The position numbers were made by a program, and so were the translations under genes. 29,430 nt of DNA from an uncultured Lachnospiraceae bacterium (GTDB taxonomy: Bacteria; Bacillota; Clostridia; Lachnospirales; Lachnospiraceae): contig CAKRJM010000003.1 of the NCBI GenBank assembly GCA_934351765.1, forward strand, positions 1 to 29,430, in the 5' to 3' direction. Below the pieces are notes generated by a model. That model saw only the letters and a program-made list of their open reading frames with translations, made no database searches and was not told the origin of the DNA. Positions 1 to 6,591 of the stretch are shown here, one piece after another; the first letter of the stretch is position 1; the number at the start of each line of letters is the position of its first letter.

Positions 1-749
1 TCAAACTGCACCATGGAATGAATCACACTCTGCGGCTGTACCACCACCTGGACATCGTCCATCTCCACACCGAACAACCATCTTGCCTCCATAACTTCCA
101 GACCTTTATTGACCATGGTTGAACAGTCAATGGTGATTTTATGTCCCATACTCCAGTTGGGATGCTTTAAGGCATCCTCCAGTCGTACATGCTCCATCTC
201 TGCCTTTGTTTTTCCCCGGAACGGACCGCCCGAAGCCGTCAATAAGATCTTGTCAATCTTATTCCCATGCTCCCCGTTTAAGGACTGAAAGATCGCACTG
301 TGTTCACTGTCCACGGGAAGGATCTGAACCTGATGCTGTTTTGCCAGCGGCATGATCAGATGTCCGGCGGTCACCAGCGTTTCCTTATTGGCAAGAGCAA
401 TATCCTTTCCTGCCTCGATGGCCGCCACCGTAGGACGGATCCCGATCATTCCGACCACTGCCGTCACAACCACCTGCGCCGTCTCCTCCGTTGCCGCCTC
501 CAGAAGTCCGTCCATACCGGAGCCGACACGAATCCCTGTATCTGCCAGACGGACTGCCAGTTCCCTGGCACGCTCCGGATTCCAGACACTTACAAAGCGA
601 GGCTTAAACTCTCTTGCCTGCTTCTCCAGCAGATCAATATTGCTTCCTGCTGCCAGTGCCGTGATCTTCATATCCCGATTGGCCCGCACCACCTCAAGGG
701 TCTGGGTTCCGATGGAACCGGTGGAGCCGAGAACTGAAATTGTTTTCAT
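1..749 (-). CDS. dxr: 1-deoxy-D-xylulose 5-phosphate reductoisomerase, partial (3' end cut by window edge)
   Basis: The frame reads open from an ATG at 747-749 to the left edge, giving 249 codons, so the C-terminal part lies outside the window. DXR converts DXP to methylerythritol 4-phosphate with NADPH, the committed step of the MEP isoprenoid pathway. Visible are the N-terminal nucleotide-binding GSTGSIG (residues 8-14), the metal/substrate motif [10 protein letters not shown] (D147, E149, H150), TASGGPFRG (171-179), [10 protein letters not shown], the catalytic-loop NKGLE (E218), and SVIHSM with the active-site-type H244. The segment reads QPQS (Q238) where E. coli has HPQS. It is the last visible gene of the pyrH-frr-uppS-cdsA-dxr operon, 38 nt after cdsA, and supplies precursors for the undecaprenyl chain made by UppS. 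The SD is modest (GGGAG 11 nt upstream). Confidence 0.95.
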   Translation of the reverse strand, partial: MKTISVLGSTGSIGTQTLEVVRANRDMKITALAAGSNIDLLEKQAREFKPRFVSVWNPERARELAVRLADTGIRVGSGMDGLLEAATEETAQVVVTAVVGMIGIRPTVAAIEAGKDIALANKETLVTAGHLIMPLAKQHQVQILPVDSEHSAIFQSLNGEHGNKIDKILLTASGGPFRGKTKAEMEHVRLEDALKHPNWSMGHKITIDCSTMVNKGLEVMEARWLFGVEMDDVQVVVQPQSVIHSMVQF

Positions 750-787
750 CTTCTAGTATTCTCCCATTTAAAATTTATACGAAATCA

Positions 788-1633
788 TTACAGGAATCTT
801 CCCAGCGCCGCCCCCCCCTCCGTCAGCAGTACGATAGTGTAATAAATTCCGGGGGCCACAAAGATTACGCTGTCGAACCGGTCCAGGATTCCTCCGTGTC
901 CGGGAATCAGCGTTCCATAATCCTTTACACCGTGATTCCGCTTGATGGCAGATGCTGCCAGGTCACCGATCTGAGAGATTACCGCGCCGACCACACAGAT
1001 AATGGCACAGTCCAGAACCGGATTGCCCAGCTCACCTGCCAGGCTTCCTTGAAATACCAGACCGAAGATCAGGCCCAGGATCCCGGCGCCCACAATGCCG
1101 CCGATTCCGCCCTCCACCGATTTTTTCGGACTCAGCTTCGGCGCCATCTTATGCTTTCCGATGAGCATGCCGACACAGTATGCACAGGTATCGCAGCCCC
1201 AGGAGCTTAAAAATACCAGCCATACCAGAAGCTTTCCGCCGCCCATGAGTCTTGTGCGGTAAATATAGGAGAGCATGACTGCCACATAGATCAGGCTGAA
1301 AAATGCCGTCATAACCTGTCCTGCCTCATACTTCGGAAAGGAAAATACATAAACCGCCATGAGGACAATGAGAAATGCCACAAAAAATATAACAGGAAGC
1401 GTATCCACGGTCGCATCCTTTGCCATCATCAGAAGCATATAATAGACCACAGCCGCCAGATAGGCTGCTGCCGCCAGCGGACTCTTTTCCGACTTTACGG
1501 TACGGTTCAGTTCAAACATTCCGATCAGGGAAATGATCCCCAGTGCTGCCGCCAGCACATAGCCGCCGGTGTAAAGCAGGCCGAACGCGATGAGCACCAG
1601 AACGATCCCGCTGATAAGTCTCGTCTTAAACAT
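788..1633 (-). CDS. cdsA: Phosphatidate cytidylyltransferase (CDP-diglyceride synthase)
   Basis: A 281-residue integral membrane protein that makes CDP-diacylglycerol from phosphatidic acid and CTP, the branch point of phospholipid synthesis. The sequence is a series of hydrophobic segments beginning at residue 5. Near the C-terminus it carries the CDP-alcohol cytidylyltransferase signature, SAIKRNHGVKDYG followed by PGHGGILDRFDS. Length fits the family. The start ATG (1631-1633) has GGAGG 8 nt upstream. The start overlaps the end of uppS by 8 nt, so translation is probably coupled. The order uppS-cdsA-dxr is a conserved bacterial arrangement that supports the call. Confidence 0.95.
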   Translation of the reverse strand: MFKTRLISGIVLVLIAFGLLYTGGYVLAAALGIISLIGMFELNRTVKSEKSPLAAAAYLAAVVYYMLLMMAKDATVDTLPVIFFVAFLIVLMAVYVFSFPKYEAGQVMTAFFSLIYVAVMLSYIYRTRLMGGGKLLVWLVFLSSWGCDTCAYCVGMLIGKHKMAPKLSPKKSVEGGIGGIVGAGILGLIFGLVFQGSLAGELGNPVLDCAIICVVGAVISQIGDLAASAIKRNHGVKDYGTLIPGHGGILDRFDSVIFVAPGIYYTIVLLTEGGAALGRFL

Positions 1634-2348
1634 GTTTCACTCCTCCAAATCTTCTGTCTCTGCTATTATATTTCTCAATGGCTTTTTCCAATTCCGCTTT
1701 GTTGAAATCCGGCCACAGCACATCGGTGAAATAGAATTCCGCGTAGGCCAGCTGCCACAGCAGGAAGTTGGAAAGCCGCTCCTCGCCGCTGGTGCGGATC
1801 AGAAGATCCGGATCGGGAATCTCCCTGGTATCAAGATAGCCGGAAATGGTCTCCTCGCTCACCTGCTCGGGAGAAAGGGTTCCTGCCTGGCAGTCTTTTA
1901 ACATATGGCGTACTGCTCTGGTGATCTCATCACGGCTTCCGTAATTGACCGCAATGGTGAACGTCATCTGCGTGTTATCCCTTGTCTCCTCCTCCAGGCG
2001 GTTGATCCCTTCGATAATATCATTGTCAAACCGGCTGCGCTCGCCGATCATGCAAACCCGGACATTGTTCGCCTTTGCCACCTTCAGAAGCCGCTTCATA
2101 TAATAGCGGAACAGCTGCATCAGCGTTCCCACTTCCTCTGCGGAACGCTTCCAGTTTTCCGTGGAAAACGCATATACGGTCAGATAGCGGATCCCCAGTT
2201 TTGCCGCATCCTCTACGGTCTGTTCCACAACCTTACAGCCCTCCCGGTGTCCCATGGTGCGGGGCAGGCCGCGCTTCTTCGCCCATCTTCCGTTTCCGTC
2301 CAGAATGATCGCCACATGAGCCGGCACCTTTTTTTCGTTTTCTTCCAT
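1626..2348 (-). CDS. uppS: Isoprenyl transferase (undecaprenyl diphosphate synthase)
   Basis: A 240-residue cis-prenyltransferase that elongates farnesyl diphosphate with isopentenyl diphosphate to undecaprenyl diphosphate, the lipid carrier for peptidoglycan. The diagnostic N-terminal motif HVAIILDGNGRWAKKRG contains the catalytic Asp (D17), followed by GHREG. The C-terminal family signature RTSGEERLSNFLLWQ and the following AYAEFYFTDVLWPDF are intact. The start at 2348 has AGGAGGAAGA directly upstream. It lies 98 nt after frr, a gap holding a terminator-like hairpin, and overlaps cdsA by 8 nt. Its product works with MurE/MurF, encoded at the other end of the window, in cell wall synthesis. 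Confidence 0.96.
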   Translation of the reverse strand: MEENEKKVPAHVAIILDGNGRWAKKRGLPRTMGHREGCKVVEQTVEDAAKLGIRYLTVYAFSTENWKRSAEEVGTLMQLFRYYMKRLLKVAKANNVRVCMIGERSRFDNDIIEGINRLEEETRDNTQMTFTIAVNYGSRDEITRAVRHMLKDCQAGTLSPEQVSEETISGYLDTREIPDPDLLIRTSGEERLSNFLLWQLAYAEFYFTDVLWPDFNKAELEKAIEKYNSRDRRFGGVKHV

Positions 2349-2380
2349 TCTTCCTCCTGTCTGTTCCGCGGTATTCCTAT

Positions 2381-2420
2381 GAAAAGGATAAAGGAGGCAG
2401 GAACTGCTGTGCCTGCCCCC
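2381..2420 (-). terminator. Hairpin terminator or attenuator between frr and uppS
   Basis: In minus-strand RNA the arm GGGGGCAGG (from 2412-2420) pairs with CCUGCCUCC (from 2393-2401) over 9 bp including one G-U pair, with a 10-nt loop. It is followed directly by UUUAUCCUUUU (from 2382-2392). This is the form of a rho-independent terminator with an imperfect U tract. It lies inside an otherwise continuous operon, so partial read-through is the most likely behaviour. Confidence 0.55.
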
Positions 2421-2446
2421 TGCTATTCAAAATTTCCGGTACTGCC

Positions 2447-3001
2447 TTAAACGGTAAGGATCTCCTTGCTCTTCACATCGATTTCCTTGTCCACCTTCTC
2501 GATGAACTTATCCGTCATCTTCTGGATCTTCTCCTCGTACTGCTTCTGCTCGTCCTCGGAGATTTCGCTGTTCTTCAGCAGCTTCTTAATGGAATCGTTT
2601 GCATCACGGCGCACGTTCCGGATCGCAACCTTGGCCTGGTCGCCCTTTTTCTTCACATCCTTGGCCAGCTCTTTTCTGCGCTCCTCGGTCATTTCCGGGA
2701 ACACCAGACGGATCACGCTGCCATCGTTGCTGGGATTGATTCCAAGATCCGATGTCAGGATTGCCTTTTCAATCGCCTTGATCAGGCTCTTTTCCCAGGG
2801 CTGGATCACCAGCATTCTGGGCTCGGGAACCGATACGTTTGCTACCTGCTGAATCCCGCTGGGAACACCATAATAATCCACGGTGATCTGATCCAGTACA
2901 TGCGGGTTCGCACGTCCGGCACGGATCGTATCGTATTCACTCTTCAGCACACTCACTGCCTTTTCCATCTTATCTTCAAAAACCGCTAATCTTTCATCCA
3001 T
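2447..3001 (-). CDS. frr: Ribosome recycling factor
   Basis: A 184-residue protein of exactly the usual RRF length. RRF acts with EF-G to split the post-termination ribosome and release mRNA and tRNA. Family features visible are SVLKSEYDTIRAGRANPHVLD near the N-terminus, YYGVPSGIQQVANVSVPEPR, INPSNDGSVIRLVFPEMTEERRKEL, and a charged helical C-terminal half (KKKGDQAKVAIRNVRRDAN) typical of the three-helix bundle. The start ATG at 3001 has GAGGAGG upstream and lies 16 nt after the end of pyrH, the classic pyrH-frr pair. The hairpin downstream (2381-2420) may lower expression of the following lipid genes relative to pyrH-frr. Confidence 0.97.
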   Translation of the reverse strand: MDERLAVFEDKMEKAVSVLKSEYDTIRAGRANPHVLDQITVDYYGVPSGIQQVANVSVPEPRMLVIQPWEKSLIKAIEKAILTSDLGINPSNDGSVIRLVFPEMTEERRKELAKDVKKKGDQAKVAIRNVRRDANDSIKKLLKNSEISEDEQKQYEEKIQKMTDKFIEKVDKEIDVKSKEILTV

Positions 3002-3017
3002 GTCTGTTTTCCTCCTC

Positions 3018-3725
3018 TTATTCCACGGTCACCAGAGTTCCGGTGATCTTCCCGTTCAGGGCATTTTTGATACTGTCCTTCTCTCCCAGTCCGAAGACTG
3101 CCATCGGCATATGATTTTCCATACAGAGGATCGATGCCGTCAGATCCATCACCGCCAGCTTCTTTGCGATCACCTCATCAATGGAAACGGTATCATACTT
3201 TTTCGCATCCGGATTCTTTGCCGGATCGCTGTCATACACGCCGTCCACTGCCTTCGCAAGGAGGATCACATCGGCCTCCATTTCAATGGCGCGAAGAACG
3301 ATCCCTGTATCGGTCGAGAAATACGGATGCCCCGTTCCGCCGGCAAAAAATACGATCTTTCCTTCCTTAAAGCACCGGTTTGCCTCATCCTTTGAGAACA
3401 GCTTCGTCATGGTTCCGCAGGCAAACGGCGTAAAAATCTCAGTATCCATGCCCTCCGAACGGAAGATTTCAGACACATAGATACAGTTCATGATCGTTGC
3501 AAGCATGCCGATCTGGTCTGCCTTGGGCCGGTCAATGGCATTGCTGGAACGTCCTCTCCAGAAATTTCCGCCGCCGATCACGATCCCGATCTGCACACCC
3601 GCATCGCTGGACGGCTTTACCTGCTTCGCCACTGCTTTGACCGTTGCCTCATCGAACCCCTTTCCGGCCGGCCCCGCCAGCGCCTCGCCGCTGAGTTTTA
3701 AAAGTACACGTCTTGCTTTATCCAT
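3018..3725 (-). CDS. pyrH: UMP kinase
   Basis: A 235-residue bacterial UMP kinase of the amino acid kinase fold that phosphorylates UMP to UDP. Motifs seen are RVLLKLSGEAL at the N-terminus, GIVIGGGNFWRG, DQIGMLATIMN, FFAGGTGHPYFSTDT and ILLAKAVDGVYDSDP. I place the start at the ATG at 3723-3725 (protein beginning MDKARRVLL). The sequence GTGAGG just upstream provides GAGG with 6-nt spacing; an in-frame GTG at 3735-3737 would extend the protein by four residues but is itself part of that ribosome binding site. First gene of the pyrH-frr-uppS-cdsA-dxr operon, with a plausible promoter about 65-95 nt upstream. Confidence 0.96.
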   Translation of the reverse strand: MDKARRVLLKLSGEALAGPAGKGFDEATVKAVAKQVKPSSDAGVQIGIVIGGGNFWRGRSSNAIDRPKADQIGMLATIMNCIYVSEIFRSEGMDTEIFTPFACGTMTKLFSKDEANRCFKEGKIVFFAGGTGHPYFSTDTGIVLRAIEMEADVILLAKAVDGVYDSDPAKNPDAKKYDTVSIDEVIAKKLAVMDLTASILCMENHMPMAVFGLGEKDSIKNALNGKITGTLVTVE

Positions 3726-3788
3726 GGTTTTCCTCACTTTTATTTATCATAGACCGGAGAAGCCCCTCTCCGATAACAATTTGATTAC

Positions 3789-3818
3789 AGTATAACACAG
3801 AGTATGGGCGGGATACAA
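3789..3818 (-). promoter_or_regulatory. Predicted sigma-A promoter for the pyrH operon
   Basis: On the minus strand there is TTGTAT (complement of 3813-3818), an 18-nt spacer and TATACT (complement of 3789-3794). The expected transcript start is near 3782, giving a leader of about 57 nt. That leader contains a small 6-bp hairpin (complement of 3754-3771, CGGAGA/TCTCCG) without a U tract. The call rests on motif likeness and position only. Confidence 0.5.
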
Positions 3819-3865
3819 GGGGAAAAAGAGGTTTCGGCCGCGCAAAAATGCACTCGTCATTCTGC

Positions 3866-3934
3866 TCGCCCACCCGCGCCAGCCAACCGGCACATACCTA
3901 AGTTGCCTCTGTCTGGTGCGGGCAATGGGCTTGC
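3866..3934. repeat. Long imperfect inverted repeat in GC-rich intergenic DNA
   Basis: Arms 3868-3882 (GCCCACCCGCGCCAG) and 3913-3930 (CTGGTGCGGGCAATGGGC) pair with one 2-nt bulge and one wobble position, enclosing about 30 nt. No convincing coding sequence runs through it. The interval 3726-4104 has no gene; besides this hairpin it holds the pyrH promoter, a repeat copy at 3951-3977 and the terminator at 4037-4077. Confidence 0.6.
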
Positions 3935-3950
3935 TGCCGGAAGCTTTCTT

Positions 3951-3977
3951 TTCACGTCGGCCCGGCATATCGCTGCT
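3951..3977. repeat. Copy 1 of a dispersed intergenic repeat module
   Basis: These 27 bases match 8510-8536 at 24 positions in the same orientation, including a 17-base identical core CCCGGCATATCGCTGCT (3961-3977 and 8520-8536). A second, looser similarity links 3880-3900 to 8565-8584, in swapped order. Both copies sit in GC-rich, hairpin-rich gaps between minus-strand genes. Confidence 0.65.
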
Positions 3978-4036
3978 GCGGGTGAATTACCTTCCGCCGC
4001 GGCACGGTATGAACAGCGGACGAGCCGTCAGATTAT

Positions 4037-4077
4037 AAAACAGACCCTCTCCACAATAAGGAGCGGGCCTGTTTTTT
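4037..4077 (-). terminator. Rho-independent terminator after the isomerase gene
   Basis: In minus-strand RNA CAGGCCCGCUCC (from 4060-4071) pairs with GGAGAGGGUCUG (from 4041-4052), with one G-U and one mismatch, around a 7-nt loop. Flanking A and U runs extend the stem, and UUUUAUAAUC follows. It begins 28 nt after the stop codon of the isomerase gene. The opposite strand also has a U run, but that stem has two mismatches, so leftward use is favoured. Confidence 0.8.
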
Positions 4078-4104
4078 ATTTTAATATGTAATTACAGCGC
4101 AGCT

Positions 4105-5541
4105 TTATTCACCCAGTACTTCTACATCGATGTTCATCATCTTGCAGATGGTCTTTAATTCATCAATGTGATCGCCGTATACGGCGTGTGCGTGGTTGGC
4201 ATCGAAGTTATCCAGGAATACATGGTAATCAAAATGAAGCTTTGCGAAGTTATGAGGCCATTCTTCGTTGGTCAGTTTTTCGCGTTCCTTGGGCATGGAT
4301 ACCAGATCTGCAGTAAACATTACCATACGATATTTCCGCTTTCCGTTCTCATCCATGGAGCGGCAGAGTCTGGCAATGGTGCAGAGGCCCGGAGCTGTCT
4401 GGCAGTTTACATGGCAGCCGCCGCCTGCATAAATATCCAGGCAGGGGAACAGCGTTACATTCTTCATGTTCTCATCGGGATCATCACTCTTTGCTGCATA
4501 CCAGGTGGACTCGGAACCACAGTTACAGAATTCCAGAACCTGATTCTCCTCATCCCAGTGGCGGACATCCATGAAGACTACCGGATCATTCGTCAGAAGC
4601 TTTAAGATCTGCATGGTCAGCGCCGCATCGGAATCAGCCTCGCAGGCATAAACCACCGGCTCCTTGGGACCGTCCCAGTCATAGGGATCGTTCATGAAGG
4701 CCGCTGCGATACATTCGGTACAGTAATGGCAGCTCATGTCATAATGACATTTCACGCCAACAAAATCAAAGCCGTTATCTTTCTGGATCTTCTTAATAGC
4801 TTCGTAATGACGGATCTGCGTTTTCAGCTTCTCCGGTGTCAGCTTGTTTCCGTCATATTTGATTTCCTTACATTTCTCGGTCAGCCAGTTAAAGCCCTTT
4901 TCTACCTGTACCTCCGGCACTTCAGCTGCCAGACGGACGATCTCACTCTGGTCGCAGTGCTCAATATCCACTCCGAACTTGTCTTCCCAGTCCTGCATAT
5001 CAACGGTTGCACTGTACATACCGAGGGAACGGCCGCCGATAAGACCATACTTCTGTCCGTTTAAGCTGGTCACCACATGGGCACATTTTGCGAAGGTGAT
5101 GATCCGTCCAAGCACTTCAGGATCATTGAAATCGCCGTATGCACGGAAGTGTGCAATCCCCTGCTGATTCAGCGCACCGCCTGCTGCCAGCATGGCTACC
5201 ATACCGGGCCAGTCCGGATTTAACTGTGCTGCAAGAAGGAAGGGACCCTGACCGTACTTTGCTGCCACTGCGGAAAAGTTCGGCCATGCAAATACGCCGT
5301 AGGAGAAAATGGTTCCGTCCACACCCTTTGCCTTTAACTTTTCTGCTTCTTCCTTTGCCGATGCCACTGAGGTCACCAGATTGTCTGCAACCACTACATC
5401 AACGCGTCCATCCTTTTCCAGCGCAGCCTTGATCACATCAAGCTGATGCTGAACCACATCCTTGCTCTTCTCATGAACGACCGGATCTCCGTCCGACAGT
5501 CCCATGATTCCCAGTAACGGTTTTTTGCTCCATGCTGCCAT
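4105..5541 (-). CDS. L-fucose/L-arabinose isomerase family protein, substrate unknown
   Basis: A 478-residue protein of the FucI/AraA-like sugar isomerase fold. Members interconvert aldoses and ketoses with a divalent metal, usually Mn2+. E. coli FucI is about 590 residues, so this belongs to a shorter branch. Candidate metal ligands by position and context are E301 (VYACEADSDAALTM), D325 (VVFMDVRHWD) and a C-terminal His (H450 or H452 in DANHAHAVYGDHIDEL). The N-terminal half carries the Rossmann-like region, with GLIGGRSLGMY at 167-176. It is unusually rich in Cys (CHYDMSCHYCTEC at 265-277). The start at 5541 is preceded by GGAAGG. The gene is monocistronic with its own promoter, an operator-like palindrome and a terminator; no sugar kinase, aldolase or transporter is adjacent, so the substrate cannot be inferred. 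Fucose, arabinose, another deoxy sugar or a sulfosugar remain possible. Confidence 0.85.
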   Translation of the reverse strand: MAAWSKKPLLGIMGLSDGDPVVHEKSKDVVQHQLDVIKAALEKDGRVDVVVADNLVTSVASAKEEAEKLKAKGVDGTIFSYGVFAWPNFSAVAAKYGQGPFLLAAQLNPDWPGMVAMLAAGGALNQQGIAHFRAYGDFNDPEVLGRIITFAKCAHVVTSLNGQKYGLIGGRSLGMYSATVDMQDWEDKFGVDIEHCDQSEIVRLAAEVPEVQVEKGFNWLTEKCKEIKYDGNKLTPEKLKTQIRHYEAIKKIQKDNGFDFVGVKCHYDMSCHYCTECIAAAFMNDPYDWDGPKEPVVYACEADSDAALTMQILKLLTNDPVVFMDVRHWDEENQVLEFCNCGSESTWYAAKSDDPDENMKNVTLFPCLDIYAGGGCHVNCQTAPGLCTIARLCRSMDENGKRKYRMVMFTADLVSMPKEREKLTNEEWPHNFAKLHFDYHVFLDNFDANHAHAVYGDHIDELKTICKMMNIDVEVLGE

Positions 5542-5674
5542 AATTCTTACCTTCCTTTCTCCTTTTTGCGCAGCCCCCGCCGCGTTTTGTTTCTGAAGTT
5601 TTTACTCCCTGATTCCCGCATTCCCATTTCAGATATTGTGCGGAGCAGTTTTCGGATTTGATACATGATATTCC

Positions 5675-5701
5675 ATATATGAAATCATTCATTTCATATA
5701 T
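5675..5701. promoter_or_regulatory. Perfect 11-bp inverted repeat, candidate operator of the isomerase gene
   Basis: ATATATGAAAT (5675-5685) and ATTTCATATAT (5691-5701) are perfect inverted copies separated by 5 nt. The element begins 5 nt past the predicted -10 box, so it covers the expected transcript start of the minus-strand isomerase gene. That is a usual place for a dimeric repressor. The regulator is not recognisable in this window. Confidence 0.6.
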
Positions 5702-5705
5702 TGTA

Positions 5706-5734
5706 AGTTTACCATATTTTATTGAAAATTTCAA
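5706..5734 (-). promoter_or_regulatory. Predicted sigma-A promoter of the isomerase gene
   Basis: On the minus strand TTGAAA (complement of 5729-5734), a 17-nt spacer and TAAACT (complement of 5706-5711), in AT-rich DNA. This implies a leader of roughly 155 nt before the ATG at 5541. The leader is partly GC-rich; I see no known riboswitch in it. Confidence 0.55.
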
Positions 5735-5791
5735 CCATTATCGTGCTTGGCGGTCCGGGCAAATATTTCTCTGCAGGAAGCGTCTTCTCAC

Positions 5792-5820
5792 TGTTAACCA
5801 TTTTATTTTTATGGTTGACA
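5792..5820 (+). promoter_or_regulatory. BirA operator of bioY
   Basis: TGTTAAC (5792-5798) and GTTGACA (5814-5820) form an interrupted inverted repeat with a 15-nt spacer. This matches the Firmicute BirA biotin-operon operator, whose half sites are of the TGTTAAC/GTTAACA type at this spacing. The right half site overlaps the -35 box, so biotinyl-AMP-loaded BirA should block RNA polymerase when biotin is plentiful. Confidence 0.85.
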
Positions 5821-5843
5821 ATTCATTTCTTCCATTATATAAT
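5815..5843 (+). promoter_or_regulatory. Consensus sigma-A promoter of bioY
   Basis: TTGACA (5815-5820), a 17-nt spacer and TATAAT (5838-5843) match the consensus at every position. The expected start is near 5850, leaving a leader of about 53 nt before the bioY ATG. A promoter this strong fits a gene held down by a repressor at the overlapping BirA site. Confidence 0.9.
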
Positions 5844-5902
5844 GACAACGTTTGATCGGCTCATTCCGGTCATAAAATCATACGAACTAAAAGGAGTTTT
5901 CC

Positions 5903-6463
5903 ATGGAAAAGACAAGTACAAGATCACTCTCCGTTCTGCAGATGGCGCTGATCGGAGTTATGACTGCCATCACCTGTATTCTCGGACCGTTATCCATCCA
6001 GATCCCCGGTACACCGGTTCCGATCTCCTTTACCAATCTGGCTATTTACATCACCCTGTATGTACTCGGAATGAAGGCCGGAACCATCAGCTATCTGATC
6101 TATCTGCTTCTTGGCGTTGTCGGTCTTCCGATATTTTCCGGCTTCACCGGTGGTCCCGCCAAGCTGGCCGGCCCCACCGGCGGTTACCTGATCGGATTTA
6201 TCTTTATGGCTCTGATCGCCGGCTTCTTCATTGACCGCTTCCCGAAAAAGTACTGGCTCCATGTGATCGGCATGGTTCTCGGAACCGCGGTCTGCTATCT
6301 GTTCGGAACCGTATGGCTCTGCTATCAGATGAAGATCGGATTTATTGCAGGCCTCTGGGCCGGCTGCATTCCTTATCTTCCCGGCGACGGCGCCAAGATC
6401 GTGATCTCTGTAATCCTCGGACCGGTTCTGCGGCACGCTGTCAATCAGGTTCGGAATCGATAA
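5903..6463 (+). CDS. bioY: Biotin transporter BioY (ECF S-component)
   Basis: A 186-residue hydrophobic protein with about six membrane segments. BioY binds biotin and imports it alone or with the shared ECF energy-coupling module EcfAA'T, which is not encoded here. The family hallmark GGPAKLAGPTGGYLIGF lies near residues 84-100, preceded by QIPGTPVPISFTNL and followed by a C-terminal PGDGAKI motif. The ATG at 5903 has AAGGAG 6 nt upstream. It is the only plus-strand gene in the window, divergent from the isomerase gene and convergent with the aldo/keto reductase gene, with a bidirectional terminator between. Promoter and BirA operator upstream predict repression by biotin. Confidence 0.96.
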   Translation: MEKTSTRSLSVLQMALIGVMTAITCILGPLSIQIPGTPVPISFTNLAIYITLYVLGMKAGTISYLIYLLLGVVGLPIFSGFTGGPAKLAGPTGGYLIGFIFMALIAGFFIDRFPKKYWLHVIGMVLGTAVCYLFGTVWLCYQMKIGFIAGLWAGCIPYLPGDGAKIVISVILGPVLRHAVNQVRNR

Positions 6464-6504
6464 CTGTGATCGTTCATTTTCTTATATAAAACCGATTTCT
6501 GCCG

Positions 6505-6542
6505 AAAAGCCCCCGGGACGGCGAGCCGCTCCGAGGGCGTTT
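6505..6542. terminator. Bidirectional terminator between bioY and the aldo/keto reductase gene
   Basis: GCCCCCGG (6509-6516) pairs with CCGAGGGC (6531-6538) at 7 of 8 positions, and CGGC (6519-6522) with a CCG near 6526 adds an inner stem. AAAA precedes and TTT follows, so the hairpin can serve both converging genes. The U tract is short in the plus direction and a little better in the minus direction. Confidence 0.7.
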
Positions 6543-6591
6543 CATTCTGATTATTTCCGGGATACCTCTTCGTTCTCCCTTTCATGAATCC

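Noticed and set aside
3747..3968. 73-codon minus-strand frame in the pyrH upstream gap
   Set aside because: It covers the pyrH promoter and repeat DNA, is Arg-rich from GC content, and has no ribosome binding site.
5471..5734. 87-codon minus-strand frame ahead of the isomerase gene
   Set aside because: Its ATG lies upstream of the predicted transcript start and it overlaps the isomerase gene in another frame; low-complexity charged tail; no support as a leader peptide.
5722..6234. 170-codon plus-strand frame overlapping bioY
   Set aside because: Out of frame with bioY, begins upstream of the consensus promoter, and no protein family is visible.
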